A stretch of DNA of 64,000 nt from assembly GCA_011109175.1 (NCBI GenBank), contig RDEW01000001.1, positions 322,395-386,394 of the forward strand, written 5' to 3'. Shown here piece after piece: positions 34,676-46,269 of this stretch; the stretch's first letter is position 1; every line of letters starts with the position of its first letter. This stretch comes from Dicyema japonicum. Lineage: Eukaryota > Dicyemida > Rhombozoa > Dicyemidae. A model generated the notes under the pieces. The model was not told where the DNA came from and did no database searches. It worked only from the letters and a program-made list of their open reading frames with translations. The position numbers were made by a program, and so were the translations under genes.

Positions 34676-34865
34676 GACTTTAGAGATCATTGACGCAAAA
34701 GATCTTAGAAAAGAGACCGTCTTGGCCCCGAAAACTCTACTCGTCTCGACAACGATGGGCTGAACTTGGTGACTTTAGAGATAATTGACCCAAACGATCT
34801 TAGAAAAGAGACCGTCTTGGCCACGAAGACTCCACTTGTCTCGACAACAATGTGCTGAACTTGGA
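34676..34865 (+). repeat. Two-copy tandem duplication, 95-bp period
   Basis: gactttagagat...attgac at 34676 repeats at 34771 with a few substitutions. On the plus strand both copies encode a similar 29-residue unit, LTLEIIDAKDLRKETVLAPK and VTLEIIDPNDLRKETVLATK, but a stop ends each unit, so it is not an open gene now. Confidence 0.7.
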
Positions 34866-35771
34866 TTCTTGTTGAGAGGCTGTCGTATTTTTTATCTTGA
34901 AAATTTCGAAAGTCCAAGCAGTTAAAAACTAAATATTAAATTTTTTCCATTAATTACTTTAATAGAGAAGGAACTCTTATCTAATGTTGAGAATGAAGTT
35001 TTGTCCATTTCTTCAATAAGAAAGTTCAAAACGTAGCTATCGAAATACGCTCTATAAATCATCCAGTCACACGTGGGTTATTGGTGGCCCTTTAGATCAT
35101 TGAGCTAATCTAACGGAGTTGATCGTCAGCTTGTAGTCCAAGGATTCCTGACGTCTCAATGAGACAAACAAGTGATCTTCCTAAATGTTTCGATACTTCC
35201 TTCTCTTAAGACCCTCGGTTTGAACAGAAGCATGACCTGGCCAAATAATTCTATGGAAGTTGGAAGAGAGAACTGATAAGTACTGCAGCAAAACCAAAAA
35301 GTTGGGCACCTTCTTAGGGGACCACAAAGATAGTCAATAGAAAACACTTGCAAATGCAACTTTACAAAAGTTTACAATGTAAAACATATATGTTAATGAT
35401 TGAATAACTAATATTTTGGAAAAAATATCCGATTTGTAAAATCGGATTAGAATTTTAAAACGTATCAAAAAATTTCAAACTATGAGACATTTTTGTTGGA
35501 AGAAACTAAAGTCTTATGTTTAATACTCTGTTTAAAATCACCCCAATTCGACAGGTAACACAGAGTATATTATCAATGTAATATTTAGTATTACGATTAT
35601 ATTAAATATTTAAATTTTCATATAAATTCATTAAAAAAGTTTAAATATCATAATTATATGAGAAAAAAATTAATTTTTATTAAATTTAAACAAAATTGTA
35701 AAAACCAAATTTTATTAATTTAAACATAAATATAATAAATATAAAAGATTAAGTTATTATCAATAAAATTA

Positions 35772-38025
35772 ATGACAAGTTATAGCCAAATTATAGTGAT
35801 TTTGATATATACAAAAATGAGTAATGAAGTCACCGGATATAAAAAGAGCGATTACTCCGTCCCAACATGGCTAGTTCCAATAAAATCTAATGATCAGACC
35901 TTTTCTATCTTATTTCAGGGAATCATAAATTTGACATATTTTGATCGAAATCAAAACGTATTAAATATTATAAACAAAGTTTCGTGAAGTTAATCTGAAT
36001 GATTCTACGATTCAATTTGGGAAGAATACTGACTCTCCACAATATTATATATATTTGTTATCAAGAGGAAACGGAATTGAATTAGATTTCGATGTTATTA
36101 ATGGAGAAGTTAATATAATAAAATTCGTGATCATTAACTATAGTAAAATGATAATTTAATCTAAGATGTGGGGTTTAATGATATTAATAAGTATTCGAAT
36201 AAAGCATTGAAGAATACTTACTTGGACTGTCCTAACTTGTTGATACAATCTGGCACAAAATATAAGGCGAAAATTTATCATATGAAATTTCAAATTTTTA
36301 ATGGAAAAAATGGCACAAGTTTTTATGGAAAAAGTTAAATTTATTATAAAAATTAGAATCAACGTGTGATCCCACGATACCTGAAAATGAAAAAGTTAAT
36401 CGACTGAATGGTAAAATTATAATTCATTTTTTAGAAAATGATCGTACAACTAAAACTACAAGTAAAATATAATTTTATTCCTTTATATCCTAATGCTGAC
36501 AGTTCTAAGGAAATAAGTATAGAAGTCACCGGATATAAAAAAAGCGATTACCCCGTACCAACATGGCTAGTTCCAATAAAATCTAATGATCAGACCTTTT
36601 CTGTTTTATTTCAAGGAATCGTAAATTTGACATATTTTGATTCAAATCAAAACGTATTAAATATTATAAACAAAGTTTCGTGAAGTTAATCTGAATGATT
36701 CTACGATTCAATTTGGGAAGAATACTGACTCTCCACAATATTATATATATTTGTTATCAAGAGGAAACGGAATTGAATTAGATTTCGATGTTATAAATGG
36801 AGAAGTTAATATAATAAAATTCGTGATCATTAACTATTGTAAAATGATAATTTAATCTAAGATATTGGGTTTAATGATACTAATAAGTATTCGAATAAAG
36901 CATTAAAGAATAGTTACTTGGACTGTCCTAACTTGTTGATACAATCTGGCACGCATAAGGCGAAAATTTATTATATGAAATTTCAAATTTTTAATGGAAA
37001 AAATGGCACAAGTTTTTATGGAAAAAGTTAAATTTATCATAAAAATTAGAATCAACGTGTGATCCCTCGATACCTAAAATGAAAAAGTTAATCGACCGAA
37101 TGGTAAAATTATAATTCATTTTTAGAAAATGATGGTATAACTAAAACTACAAGTAAAATATAATTTTATTCCTTTAGGTCCTAATGCTGACAGTTCTAAG
37201 GAAATAAGTATAAAAGTCACCGGATATAAAAAAAGCGATAACCCCGTACCAACATGGCTAGTTCCAATAAAATCTAATGATCAGACCTTTTCTATCTTAT
37301 TTCAGGGAATCATAAATTTGACATATTTTGATTCGAATCAAAACGTATTAAATATTATAAACAAAGTTTCGTGAAGTTAATCTGAATGATTCTACGATTC
37401 AATTTGGGAAGAATACTGACTCTCCACAATATTATATATATTTGTTATCAAGAGGAAACGGAATTGAATTAGATTTCGATGTTATTAATGGAGAAGTTAA
37501 TATAATAAAATTCGTGATCATTAACTATAGTAAAATGATAATTTAATCTAAGATATTGGGTTTAATGATACTAATAAGTATTCGAATAAAGCATTAAAGA
37601 ATAGTTACTTGGACTGTCCTAACTTGTTGATACAATCTGGCACGCATAAGGCGAAAATTTATCATATGAAATTTCAAATTTTTAATGGAAAAAATGGCAC
37701 AAGTTTTTCTGGAAAAAGTTAAATTTATTATAAAAATTAGAATCAACGTGTGATCCCACGATACCTAAAAATGAAAAAGTTAATCCACTGAATGGTAAAA
37801 TATAATTCATTTTATAGAAAATGATCGTACAACAAAACTACAAGTCAAAGTAAAAAATAATTTTATTTTTTTGGTCCTAATGTTCATAGTTCTAATGGAC
37901 AAAATATTGGTATTTCTGAAGAACCAAATGTTGATAGTTTAAAGAGGCTAAAGGTTGATAGTTCTTTAAAACGTACAATTTCGAGTAAATTAATGATTTT
38001 CCTGCTGGGAATATTAGTTATTTAA
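35772..38025 (+). CDS. Repeat-domain secreted/membrane protein, three-unit member with 22-25 nt introns
   Basis: ATG 35772 opens TSYSQIIVILIYTKMS, then three copies of a unit beginning EVTGYKKSDY.VPTWLVPIK (third copy KVTGYKKSDN). Unit 1 introns: 35958-35979 (22 nt), 36143-36165 (23), 36334-36356 (23), 36411-36434 (24). Unit 2: 36654-36675, 36839-36861, 37027-37049, 37103-37125, 37153-37177 (25). Unit 3: 37345-37366, 37530-37552, 37718-37740, 37795-37817. Each removal restores the family frame. Lesions: the intron 5 acceptor of unit 1 is AT instead of AG at 36485-36486; unit 2 lost one A near 37078; unit 3 has a one-base loss near 37833 and a doubtful intron 5 acceptor. The C-terminus is SKLMIFLLGILVI. 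It may be a pseudogene or carry sequence errors. Likely secreted or surface-anchored; role unknown. Confidence 0.55.
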
Positions 38026-39049
38026 TTATAATTTGGGATTCTGTTATTTTTTGGAGTTGTTATTTTATTTGTTATTTACTATTTACACAACAGACTAGAT
38101 ATCTCAATCCATCTAAACATCTAGATCGATTCTCTTCAAGAATTACCAAAAATGAGTGCATTCCTTCATGAATCAATTCACTAATCATTGATGACGAATA
38201 TTAAAGCAGGGAATAGTTACCAGAGCTCTGGAATGCTCTTGACTTCTTTTTTCTAATGTTAGGTGTTATATACCATCCGGATCCAATGACAAGTAATCAC
38301 TGATGAGGCGTAACTCATAGATGGAACCTTCAGCCGGGATCTACAGCAGCGACATTCGATCAGGGGCCATCAGTCATTTGCCCCGCTCTTATGACAATGC
38401 ACGATATTATTATGTCGCGTCTCACCCGGGCTACCCATCACATGTTACTCGTCAATAAATCTGATTCCTGTCATTCATCAATATTAAAAAGTTTCTAATC
38501 AATTATCGTTTCGCTAAAAAATAAATTTATTTTTTTATGTTTATATTTTTACTTAATTTATGTTGATTATTCTGAATTATCTTAATCTGTTACAATCTGT
38601 TCAGCTTTAGCAATGGATTAAACCAATAATTTTTTAAAACTCGTACCTCAAATTATTCACAAAAAATAGCTCATTCCCAATTAAAAAATCATATTTGATT
38701 GATGAACATTTTTTTTGATCATCCGCTTAAAATATGTTGAATAAATTCAGTTCAAAATGATCTGCATATTAGTTTTCTAGAATACTTAATTAAAAATTAC
38801 CTAAAGCATTTGAAATTTGTTCCAATATTCTGTAATGTTAGTGGAAAACATCATCCGAAGTCTCTTTTATGAAATATATAAACTTTTATACTCATGAATG
38901 ACTGTGTTTATCCCAGAAACTCTTCTTAGTTTATAAAAGGTGTTTCATTCGTAGAGGAATGAATAGAGCTTCGTTTAAAATTTGTTTCAGTTTTTAATGT
39001 ATTCCTCAGCCATTAAATTTGAAAGATAAATTTTAATTAAACCTTTATA
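38026..39049. other. Conserved non-coding 3' flank of repeat A
   Basis: About 1 kb with no sustained frame, matched closely by 48522-49544 (B) and 54165-55274 (C, with a small insertion near 54735-54835). Conservation follows from the shared duplication and is not evidence of function. An early hydrophobic frame (VIFWSCYFICYLLF) may be a shifted remnant of the gene's membrane anchor. Confidence 0.6.
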
Positions 39050-39190
39050 TAATAATAACAGTCTTTTCACGAGAGCCATAATATTTATAGCTCTGCATAG
39101 GCAGGACACACAATTTATTTAAGTAACGAACAGTTAATTTTAACTAATCGTAGAACCAAGGAATGACCTTCATTTCTTTTTTTCTTACGG
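39050..39190 (-). repeat. Dispersed TTA-tailed repeat, copy at end of repeat A
   Basis: Minus-strand copy with gctctcgtgaaaagac next to the aataataa tail and tgtcctgcctatgcagagct. Truncated at the A boundary. Equivalent copies end the conserved parts of B and C. Confidence 0.65.
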
Positions 39191-39499
39191 ACAATGGATA
39201 ACTCGTCATGCAGAAAGTTAGCATTTATAATCTTCTGCATATTTACTTACAACCTGAGACTTGAAAAGTAAGGGGGAGATAACGATTTACAGAGTGTCGA
39301 AAATAGAGGAGTCTCCCTGATCGTCCCATATTCTAGGTATCATATACAGTTCAACTGCCCAATAGAAAAGCGCCCAAAATATAGAGATTAAAATAATTTA
39401 TCCATTTTTTCAATACTATTTTTTAGTAATTTATTAAACAACATGTTAATAAATAAAAAAGCCATTTGATTTATTAATTAAAATAAAACAGGTTCAAGA

Positions 39500-39900
39500 T
39501 ATCTTACGTTTTCTAACCGGATTTTCTTGGGAAAAAGTCTTCGACCAAGCTCGTCGCGAATGGTGTGCCGAAGGGCTGCATCCGGTTTCGTGCAAAAAGA
39601 GTGAGAACAGAGCACCCCGCTACGTTGTTATGAACAACATTGTCATGCGTGCTCTTGAAGCTGCAGACTTCCCGGTAGTGCTGGAGCCCGTAGGTTTGGA
39701 CGGCGGAGACGGGGAAAGACCAAATGGGCTAACAATCTTTCCGTTCACTGAAAGAAAATCGCTATTATGTGACTGCACTGTTGTGGGTTCTTTTTCCAAC
39801 TTGATGATGCTCAGCTCGTTGCAGTCTGCTGGATCGGCAGCCGATTTGGCCAAGAAAACCAAGATTAAAAATATGGCGTAATTGGAGATCGCTTTCGATT
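39500..39900 (+). pseudogene. C-terminal fragment of a non-LTR retrotransposon-type protein
   Basis: The plus-strand frame reads EWCAEGLHPVSCKKSENRAP, MRALEAADFPVVLEPVGLDG, GDGERPNGLTIFPFTERKSL, CDCTVVGSFSNLMM, ADLAKKTKIKNMA. The LEPVGL.R.DGKRPDG...FPF pattern followed by a W/C-D-T segment is, as I recall, a common conserved block after the RT in many animal non-LTR elements. The minus-strand ORF 39620-39985 is a shadow. The RT itself is missing. Related minus-strand fragments begin repeats B and C. Confidence 0.6.
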
Positions 39901-40074
39901 TATACCGGTGGTAACCGAAACGTCTAATGCTGCGGGAAGTATTACAGCCTTTTTCGTGAAGTAAATTGGTGTGAAATTGGCCCATTGTAAGAACCGTTAA
40001 ACAGCTATATAATATCTAAGAAATTTTCTATCCAGAAGACAATCCCACTTCCGCAGTGATGAACACAGATGACA

Positions 40075-40752
40075 GGGTTACCCGTTAACCTCAAAGCATC
40101 TTGGAATTTTCAACCGAACTCGAGACCTCCGGAACTTATTACACCGTGCAACTCTTAAACACTATATCTGGAAAATACGGAATTCACGTGCTAGACTTCT
40201 CTCTCTTAATGTTCTATGTCAGGATGTTCTCTAGTCGGGATACTTGACATCATAGAACCACTTCAGGTTGCAAGATGTTCCCCACAAATGTGACCACTGA
40301 AGACTACTTTGTTCGGACGCTCGACGTTTCCCTGGTAAATAAGAACAACAAACCGACTGACCTTGAAAAACAATTTTAAGAAATTGGAGTCGCCTCAGGG
40401 ACAGGTCACTAAAATCTTTGTTGAATCCGAAATTGCCTTGCATGAGGAAGACCTTACAAGACTTTTTGAGGGAATCTGATATTTTCTTACTTCCCCTACA
40501 CTCACCGGTAAAGTGAAGAAAGTTTATGCCGAAGACAACTTGAAAGAACTACTGCCCAAGGTTTTACTTAAATTGACTATAAAACTGAAAAATTGTGTTT
40601 TGAATGACGAAATCGATATTCAAGGACCAAGACAAAGAGAAAAATTTTAATTAAACCGTGAATCCACTCGAATTGATTCTATCAGAAACGGAAGTTGGCT
40701 TGATGCTGTCGATTATTATTTTAAAAATTTTATTGAAGTAAAGAGATAATTT
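40075..40752 (+). pseudogene. Decayed protein-coding sequence, unidentified
   Basis: The plus-strand frames LEFSTELETSGTYYTVQLLN...GKYGIHVLDFS, then FPTNVTTEDYFVRTLDVSLV, then KLESPQGQVTKIFVESEIAL...EEDLTRLFEGI, TSPTLTGKVKKVYAEDNLKE, IKLKNCVLNDEIDIQGPRQR and SWLDAVDYYFKNFIEV look like one protein. The last ~150 codons share a frame with two stops. A 46-nt GT...AG segment near 40335-40380 would join the second and third pieces in phase; a one-base indel in an A run would do it as well. No relative elsewhere in the window. Family not recognised. Confidence 0.35.
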
Positions 40753-40930
40753 TGATAAATATGGAATTTTAATCAAGTCCGTCAGAATACGGACAAGTTT
40801 ATCAGCGATATTGTACAATATTAGCAGGAGAAATCCAGTCACCATGAAAGACGCTAAAATAGATTCCAAAATGATATTTCAGTAACGATTTATTGGAATC
40901 AAGCAAATCCATCCAGAACCAGCATAAAAG

Positions 40931-41900
40931 GTAAAAGACGTCCATTCCTTGCAGTTGTAGGAACCTTACTAGTTGAGTGAGGGAAAATAAATGATGCTAT
41001 GTGTGCCATCCTGCCACTGGGGGACACTTGAGATAGGTGGATCACATGACTCCTCTCTATTAAAAAGGGAAGAGAAGAGTAGAACGAAAAAACAGAAATC
41101 TTCAATCAACTAGGCACATGACACTACACTAACGTCAGCACCACGGAGATTTATCCTTCAACAATTGATTTTGTAAGGGAAAAGGTATTCGAAAAAGTGG
41201 CTGTTCCTTTTGAGAAATTTTAAATTTGAAAACGTTTTTATTTTTTTATTTTAATAATATTTTTATTTCTTCTTAATATTATTTAAAAGTCTTCCTACTT
41301 ATGAGGTACGATTCATTTTGCTTAATAACCGTAACCTGATCAACAGATATTGGTTAGCATACATGCGACGAGCAGTACATGCGAGATTCACAAAATACAA
41401 AAAAATTTTCTTAATAAAACTTTAATTGGAAAAAATTATTAATAATATTAAAATTACATATAGTACATATTTTTATTTAAAATATTAATTATAAAACATG
41501 TATCTAGTGAATCCCACACGTGATACCTTGGAAAAATTAGGATCTACTGTGCTACTGGTAAGATCGATAATTGCCCTGACTAGAGAGAAGGAGTTAAAGT
41601 TAAAATAAAAGAATTCATTTTAAAAGATTTGAAACCTTACATATAAAAATGGTATAGAACTGAGATACTTTGTGTTCATATTCAGGCATCAAATACAGTA
41701 ATTTTAGTCAACACGATTGCTTGCAACTAAACCTGAAATTACACCAATGATTGCTTATGCTCCAAGAGATCGGTAAATAGTAAATCTTGTTGATTTACGT
41801 AGATATTCTTCTCAAAATGAAAACTATTCTTGGGTAATTTGTTTGCAATATTTTTATCAGCAAGAGTTATGCGATAAATTTGCCATTTCGCATGTTACAT
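40931..41900. other. No supportable gene; possible old dispersed repeat at its start
   Basis: 40931-41060 (ccattccttgcagttgtagg...tgccatcctgccactggggg...ggtggatcacatgac) resembles 13720-13840 and more weakly 24490-24600 and 43970-44040. It could be an old short interspersed repeat; I see no clear tRNA-type promoter boxes. The remainder is AT-rich with short frames. Confidence 0.3.
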
Positions 41901-42450
41901 GACGTCCACGAGATCATTGGATACAAAGACAAGTACACCGGTTTTCGCTTTTTTTATCAATAGATTTAACCAATCAATTAAAAGATGGGATTCTTCCACG
42001 AGTTCATCCAAGGGAAATTTCAAAGACATTGTACGGATTATAAAGACCTTCATACAACAAGACAGCGGCCTTTTGAGATTTTTTACAACGTCAATCTGGA
42101 GAAAAAATGGATCAGGAAAAAATAGAATCGTTGATAAATTTTGCCGGTAGGGTGAAAGAGCCAATAGAATTTTCATCCTTGAATAATTTAGAAGAAAAAC
42201 GAAAAATTGCTCTTGAAAATATAAAGTCAGGTGAAAAGGTAAAAAAACGCCGAAGATTGAAATACGATGAACTCAATTCAGGAGACGAAATTTTATTACG
42301 TCATGATGGGGGTGCCAATGAGGGTAATAGGCGCTATATGACGATGATTCTGCAAACAAGTACCAAGATGTAAGAAAGGAGAACTGATAACTATTGTTGA
42401 CCAGGACGAAGAAAATAATGAACATAACACTGTTCATATTAGTGGAGTAT
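41900..42450 (+). pseudogene. Retroviral-type integrase remnant (LTR retrotransposon or Ginger-like)
   Basis: A plus-strand frame reads DYKDLHTTRQRPFEIFYNVN and continues into LEKKWIRKKIESLINFAG; another (42107-42373) reads LEEKRKIALENIKSGEKVKK, KYDELNSGDEILLRHDGG and NEGNRR. H.T...RPFE.FY is the usual end of the DDE integrase core, and the basic stretch followed by G-D-E-I-L-L-R-H is typical of the C-terminal beta-barrel. Upstream pieces (VHEIIGYKDKYTGFRFFY) fit the core's first strands, with a large deletion. It has stops and frame changes and is inactive. Confidence 0.45.
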
Positions 42451-42699
42451 AAAAATTGTGACCCTTGAAATTTTTTACGATGTGTGCTTTTTAAATTGGA
42501 TCACTTTTTTTGATTACTAACATTACCTGGGATAGGGCTAGAGTTAGGGTTGATTTAAAATAGATTAGCTTGACAGATTGTAATTTTAAATCTTTATGTT
42601 AGAAATTAAAAAAATGATTAAATTTTTGAGATAAAATTAGTATGGCTAACTAATACGAAGCACTACGCGACCGATTCGCGTTTTATCCGATTGTGGTCG

Positions 42700-42870
42700 A
42701 GACAACTGGAGGAATAAGTGGAAAATCGCTTCGCTACCTAAAAAACTTGGACGCTTAGCTACATTAAAAAGCCACGACGCACGTGAGATCCGGTGGCTTC
42801 TCCAGTTGATCTCTGTTGCAATCGTGAGGGTCAACGCAACGTCGATAATGTTGGCGAGGTTAACTTTGGA
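42700..42870 (-). repeat. Inverted copy of the short fragment at 26.29-26.39 kb
   Basis: The minus strand encodes TIATEINWRSHRISRASWLF, matching the 26.3 kb reading EINWRSHRVSRVPWLL. The minus ORF 42646-42834 extends past it but cannot be assigned. 42870-44200 holds only AT-rich sequence with short frames; I do not support the plus ORF 43701-43949 as a gene. Confidence 0.45.
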
Positions 42871-44231
42871 TAGCAGTGTTAAATGAAAAAATAAATTTAT
42901 GTTGGTTAAATAAAGTTTGGTTATTGTAATAAAATTTGCAAAAATTAGTTATTTATTTTAATTTGTAGGTAATTCCCATTCGATTGTAGAGAGTGAGAGC
43001 TATTCGCCCGTGTTTAGATTCAGGCGTTCACGAAATTTTACAAAAAGCTAATTCAAATATACTGGATTTTTATTTGAAATGGACTTTTTTTAAAATTGAA
43101 TGAAGTTTCATAGGCATTACAAAAAGGATTATATTAATTAATTTAATTGATTGTCAAAGAATTATTAATACGCTCATTAAAAAAGTTGAATTTTTTTTTC
43201 AATTTAGCTCGGAACCAACAAGTCTCTCGCAGATCGTTGCTCACAGCTTGAATCATGGAGCCGATTATTTTTCATAAAAGATTTAGCTTGATAAAAAAAT
43301 TTGGACTCTAGATTTTTATGATGATACTTTTGATGACAACAATTCAAAAATTTACCAATTTCACTTAAAATCTTTGGCCCGAGATTTTAAAAAAATGAAT
43401 AATTACCCCCAATTCATTGTATATTTCGGTTACAAATTTTGGGGTAACTCCATTATTCTACACAAATAATAAAAATAAACATCAATCTGATTACTTCATA
43501 AGTCCCCTTATGTGATTACTTCAGAAATTCATTAGGTTACACCTACCTCAATTAGAAGTTGTCAATCTGGAGTAAATATCCCCTATGACCATAAGTAAAT
43601 TTAATTAACCCCCACCAATACAACTTTAATAGCGTTGCATATGATCCTTTACATCACAAACCATCGGGTTAATTTTATCATCCTTTACAGCTACTAGCGT
43701 ATGGTGGAAACCTTGGGTGAACATCGGATTCCTACTACACCTCCGAAGGAACCAAAAAGCAACAAGATCACGTGGATCTCGATATCAATCACTAAAATTC
43801 AATATTTTGAATCGCCTCACATTCATGAATCCCACCAGAATCGTTCAATAACTCGATATAGCCTTGGGTTAGATTTCCCCCACTGGCTTCTTTGTCAGGG
43901 TTTCTCTACCTTTCTTTGTGTCTTCTCTTTCCTTGTTCATATAGAGTAGAGTGATGAGATCTATAATTCTCTGGTGGCGCCCAGTGCCAGGGTAGCACGA
44001 CAATTGATCATTTGCTTGGGTTCACACGACTGCAAAAACTGAACACCACCTTCCCTTCCTCTCTTCTGGATAGAGTTGTGTGTGATCCTTATATACCAGT
44101 TTGTGAAGTCTACGATGTAGCATGCATGTACCTTTTGTGCTTACGGAATTTCAATTTAAGATTCAACAGGATAAATTCCTAAGAACAAAAATCGTCCTCA
44201 TAACCAATTCTCTGTTCAGTTTTCCCTCCCA

Positions 44232-44868
44232 TTACTCGACAACGCGGCAATCCGGAGTAATCGTTCCGGCTTCATCACTTTTTGTGGCTTTATGTCTGTC
44301 GCTTCTACCAATCAGCGATAGAAGCGTACAATTAAATTTGGTAAAAAAACTCACACCTTTCCAAATTCTCATGAAAGAGGAACGTCGTAGATTCAGGAAA
44401 GCTATGGGTACTGGAGGAGCACAGCGCAAAAAGTCACTTACTTCCATCTCCAGTCGCTCCTTTGCTGTCAATAAAAGTCTGTACCACAGCTCTTTCACCT
44501 TGTCAGGAATTTTTTTTCAATGATGATCAAAAATAAACCTGATGGGCTCTGATTTGACATCAAAGACCTCAAACATGTTTTTTACTGTTTTAACTTTGAA
44601 AAAAACGTTCACAACTAACAATTGAGTAGCCAACTGTGAGTTATGAACGAATGCAAAGTTGGAAAAACATTTTAGCCAGTTCAACTTTTGAAGCCATAAA
44701 ATCCTTCGCAATTCTGTTTCTACTTCGGAAAAGAGAGTCAACGATTTCTTCGTAGAAAATAGATGAGTTCATGTCAGTCTCAAAATAACTACCAAAATTC
44801 TGACATTTTCGGTTCAAGGTTTCCAAATGTTCCTTGTTTTCAACATCAATTGAATCCAGCCTTAACAA
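44232..44868 (-). CDS. Unidentified minus-strand coding region, possibly intron-split
   Basis: Three overlapping minus-strand frames are charged and protein-like: LDSIDVENKEHLETLNRKCQ...NRIAKDFMASKVELAKMF; FVHNSQLATQLLVVNVFFKV...NMFEVFDVKSEPIRF; KELWYRLLLTAKERLEMEV. Removing a 52-nt GT...AG segment (about 44632-44683) would join MASK to LATQLL in frame; the overlap could equally be a decayed gene. The third piece ends GGAGATGGAAGTAAGTGAC, which looks like a strong donor and also recurs as an inverted 25-bp copy at 44987. No family recognised. Confidence 0.3.
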
Positions 44869-45011
44869 AACGAAAGCTTGTCAGGGAACCTACGAACCCG
44901 GAATGTGCGTTCTAAAAGTTAGACCTTCAGTCTGTGTCCGAATTTAATTTATTAAGAAAAAAAGAGAGTGAATGGTCAATAGCGGCCGACTGGAGATGGA
45001 AGTAAGTGACT
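44432..45011. repeat. 25-bp perfect inverted repeat pair
   Basis: The sequence cgactggagatggaagtaag plus tgact occurs on the plus strand at 44987-45011 and as its reverse complement at 44432-44456. The spacing is about 530 bp. No TIR-type ends or target duplication were found around the pair. Confidence 0.6.
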
Positions 45012-45179
45012 GCGTGGCTATTTCCCCTCAAGAGATTCGCTCAAATAACCAGGAGCGCTCATGGGTGTCTCCTGATCGTGTAGAAATTCGATTCCTGAGA
45101 CGACTCAAGAATTCCAGCGTCGCAGGCTTAAGGGAACCAGATGTCTTAAGGGAGTGTAACGAACAAAAAATAATTGGGT

Positions 45180-45481
45180 AGGGCCGCGTACTTTACCCTT
45201 TCAATCCCTCGGCCTTCTCAGCGGCAGAACAGGCTCCAGAGGCATTCTGTAGTAAGTTGTCGATGGAGGTGACGTCAAGAGGATTTCCGGCTTCAAAAGG
45301 AAAGGTTATCATTCCAATCTGGTCGTTTTCCGTCACGCCTACAAAGACAGACTGGTTCGAGCATGGAGCGGTATCCGACGGCGTCCAAAGATAACCTAAC
45401 GACTTTGTTCATGGTCATGTGACTGAAAAATCTGCTTGCACTCTTCAGTCTTAATGAGGTCCTCAGATTTAAGGTCAATAA
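45180..45481 (-). pseudogene. Non-LTR retrotransposon C-terminal fragment at start of repeat B
   Basis: The minus strand encodes MNKVVRLSLDAVGYRSMLEP, then CLCRRDGKRPDW and, one frame over, FPFEAGNPLDVTSIDNLLQN. It is the same LEP..L.R.DGKRPDG...FPF block as at 39.5 kb, in the opposite orientation. One-base frame break at the DGKRPDW point. C carries the same fragment with that break repaired. Confidence 0.55.
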
Positions 45482-46269
45482 TTCTATCGAGCCTATCTAA
45501 AACTAAATATTAACTTTTTTTCATTAATTACTTCAATAGAGAGGGAACTCTTATCTAATGTTGAGAATGAAGTTTTGTATATTTCTTCAATAAGAAAGTT
45601 CAAAACGTAGCTATCGAAATACGCTCTATAAATCATCCAGTCACACGTGGATTATTGGTGGCCCTTTAGATCATTGAGCTAATCTAACGGAGTTGATCGT
45701 CAGCTTGTAGTCCAAGGATTTCTGACGTCTCAATGAGACAAACAAGTGATCTTCCTAAATGTTTCGATACTTCCTTCTCTTAAGACCCTCGGTTTGAACA
45801 GAAGCATGACCTGGCCAAATAATTCTATGGAAGTTGGAAGAGAGAACTGATAAGTACTGCAGCAAAACCAAATTGTTGGGCACCTTCTTAGGGGACCACA
45901 AAGATAGTAAATAGAAAACAATTGCAAATGCAACTTTACAAAAGTTTACAATGTAAAACATATATGTTAATGATTGAATAACTAATATTTTGGGAAAATT
46001 ATCGGATTTGTTAAATCGGATTAGAATTTTTAAAATCACCCCAATTCGATAGGTAACACAATGTATATTATCAATGTAATATTTAGTATTACGATTATTT
46101 TGAATATTTTAATTTTCATATAAATTCATTAAAAAGTTTAAATATCATAATTATATGAGAAAAAAATTAATTTTTATTAAATTTAAACAAAATTGTAAAA
46201 ACCAAATTTTACTAATTGAAACATAAAATATAATAAATATAAAAGATTAAGTTATTATCAATAAAATTA

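Larger units (their letters stand above)
34925..39190 (+). repeat. Direct repeat A (segmental duplication)
   Basis: From aactaaatattaaatttttt to the dispersed TTA-tailed repeat, this segment matches B (45503-49740) and C (52512-55430) over the 5' flank, gene, and about 1 kb of 3' flank. A lacks the retrotransposon fragments that flank B and C on both sides. A and B each have three domain units in the gene; C has one. Differences between copies are small, so the duplications are fairly recent. Confidence 0.85.

Noticed and set aside
35156-35359. A 67-codon minus-strand ORF that stays open in A, B and C (also 45730-45933, 52738-52941)
   Set aside because: The copies come from recent duplication, so an open frame is expected without selection. 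There is no protein-family pattern, and the few differences change amino acids freely.
37861-37910. Using a later AG (near 37890) as the intron 5 acceptor in the third unit of gene A
   Set aside because: It would lengthen the intron to about 45 nt and put the conserved SSNGQNIGIS tail out of frame; a damaged acceptor is more likely.
40115-40200. Possible WGR-like (PARP) resemblance of GTYYTVQLL...GKYGI
   Set aside because: Only a few residues agree and the downstream frames do not match a PARP regulatory or catalytic domain.
13720-41060. A tRNA-derived SINE suggested by shared motifs at 13.7, 24.5 and 41.0 kb
   Set aside because: The similarity is patchy and I could not find A- and B-box promoter motifs or a common 3' end, so it is mentioned only as a possible old repeat.
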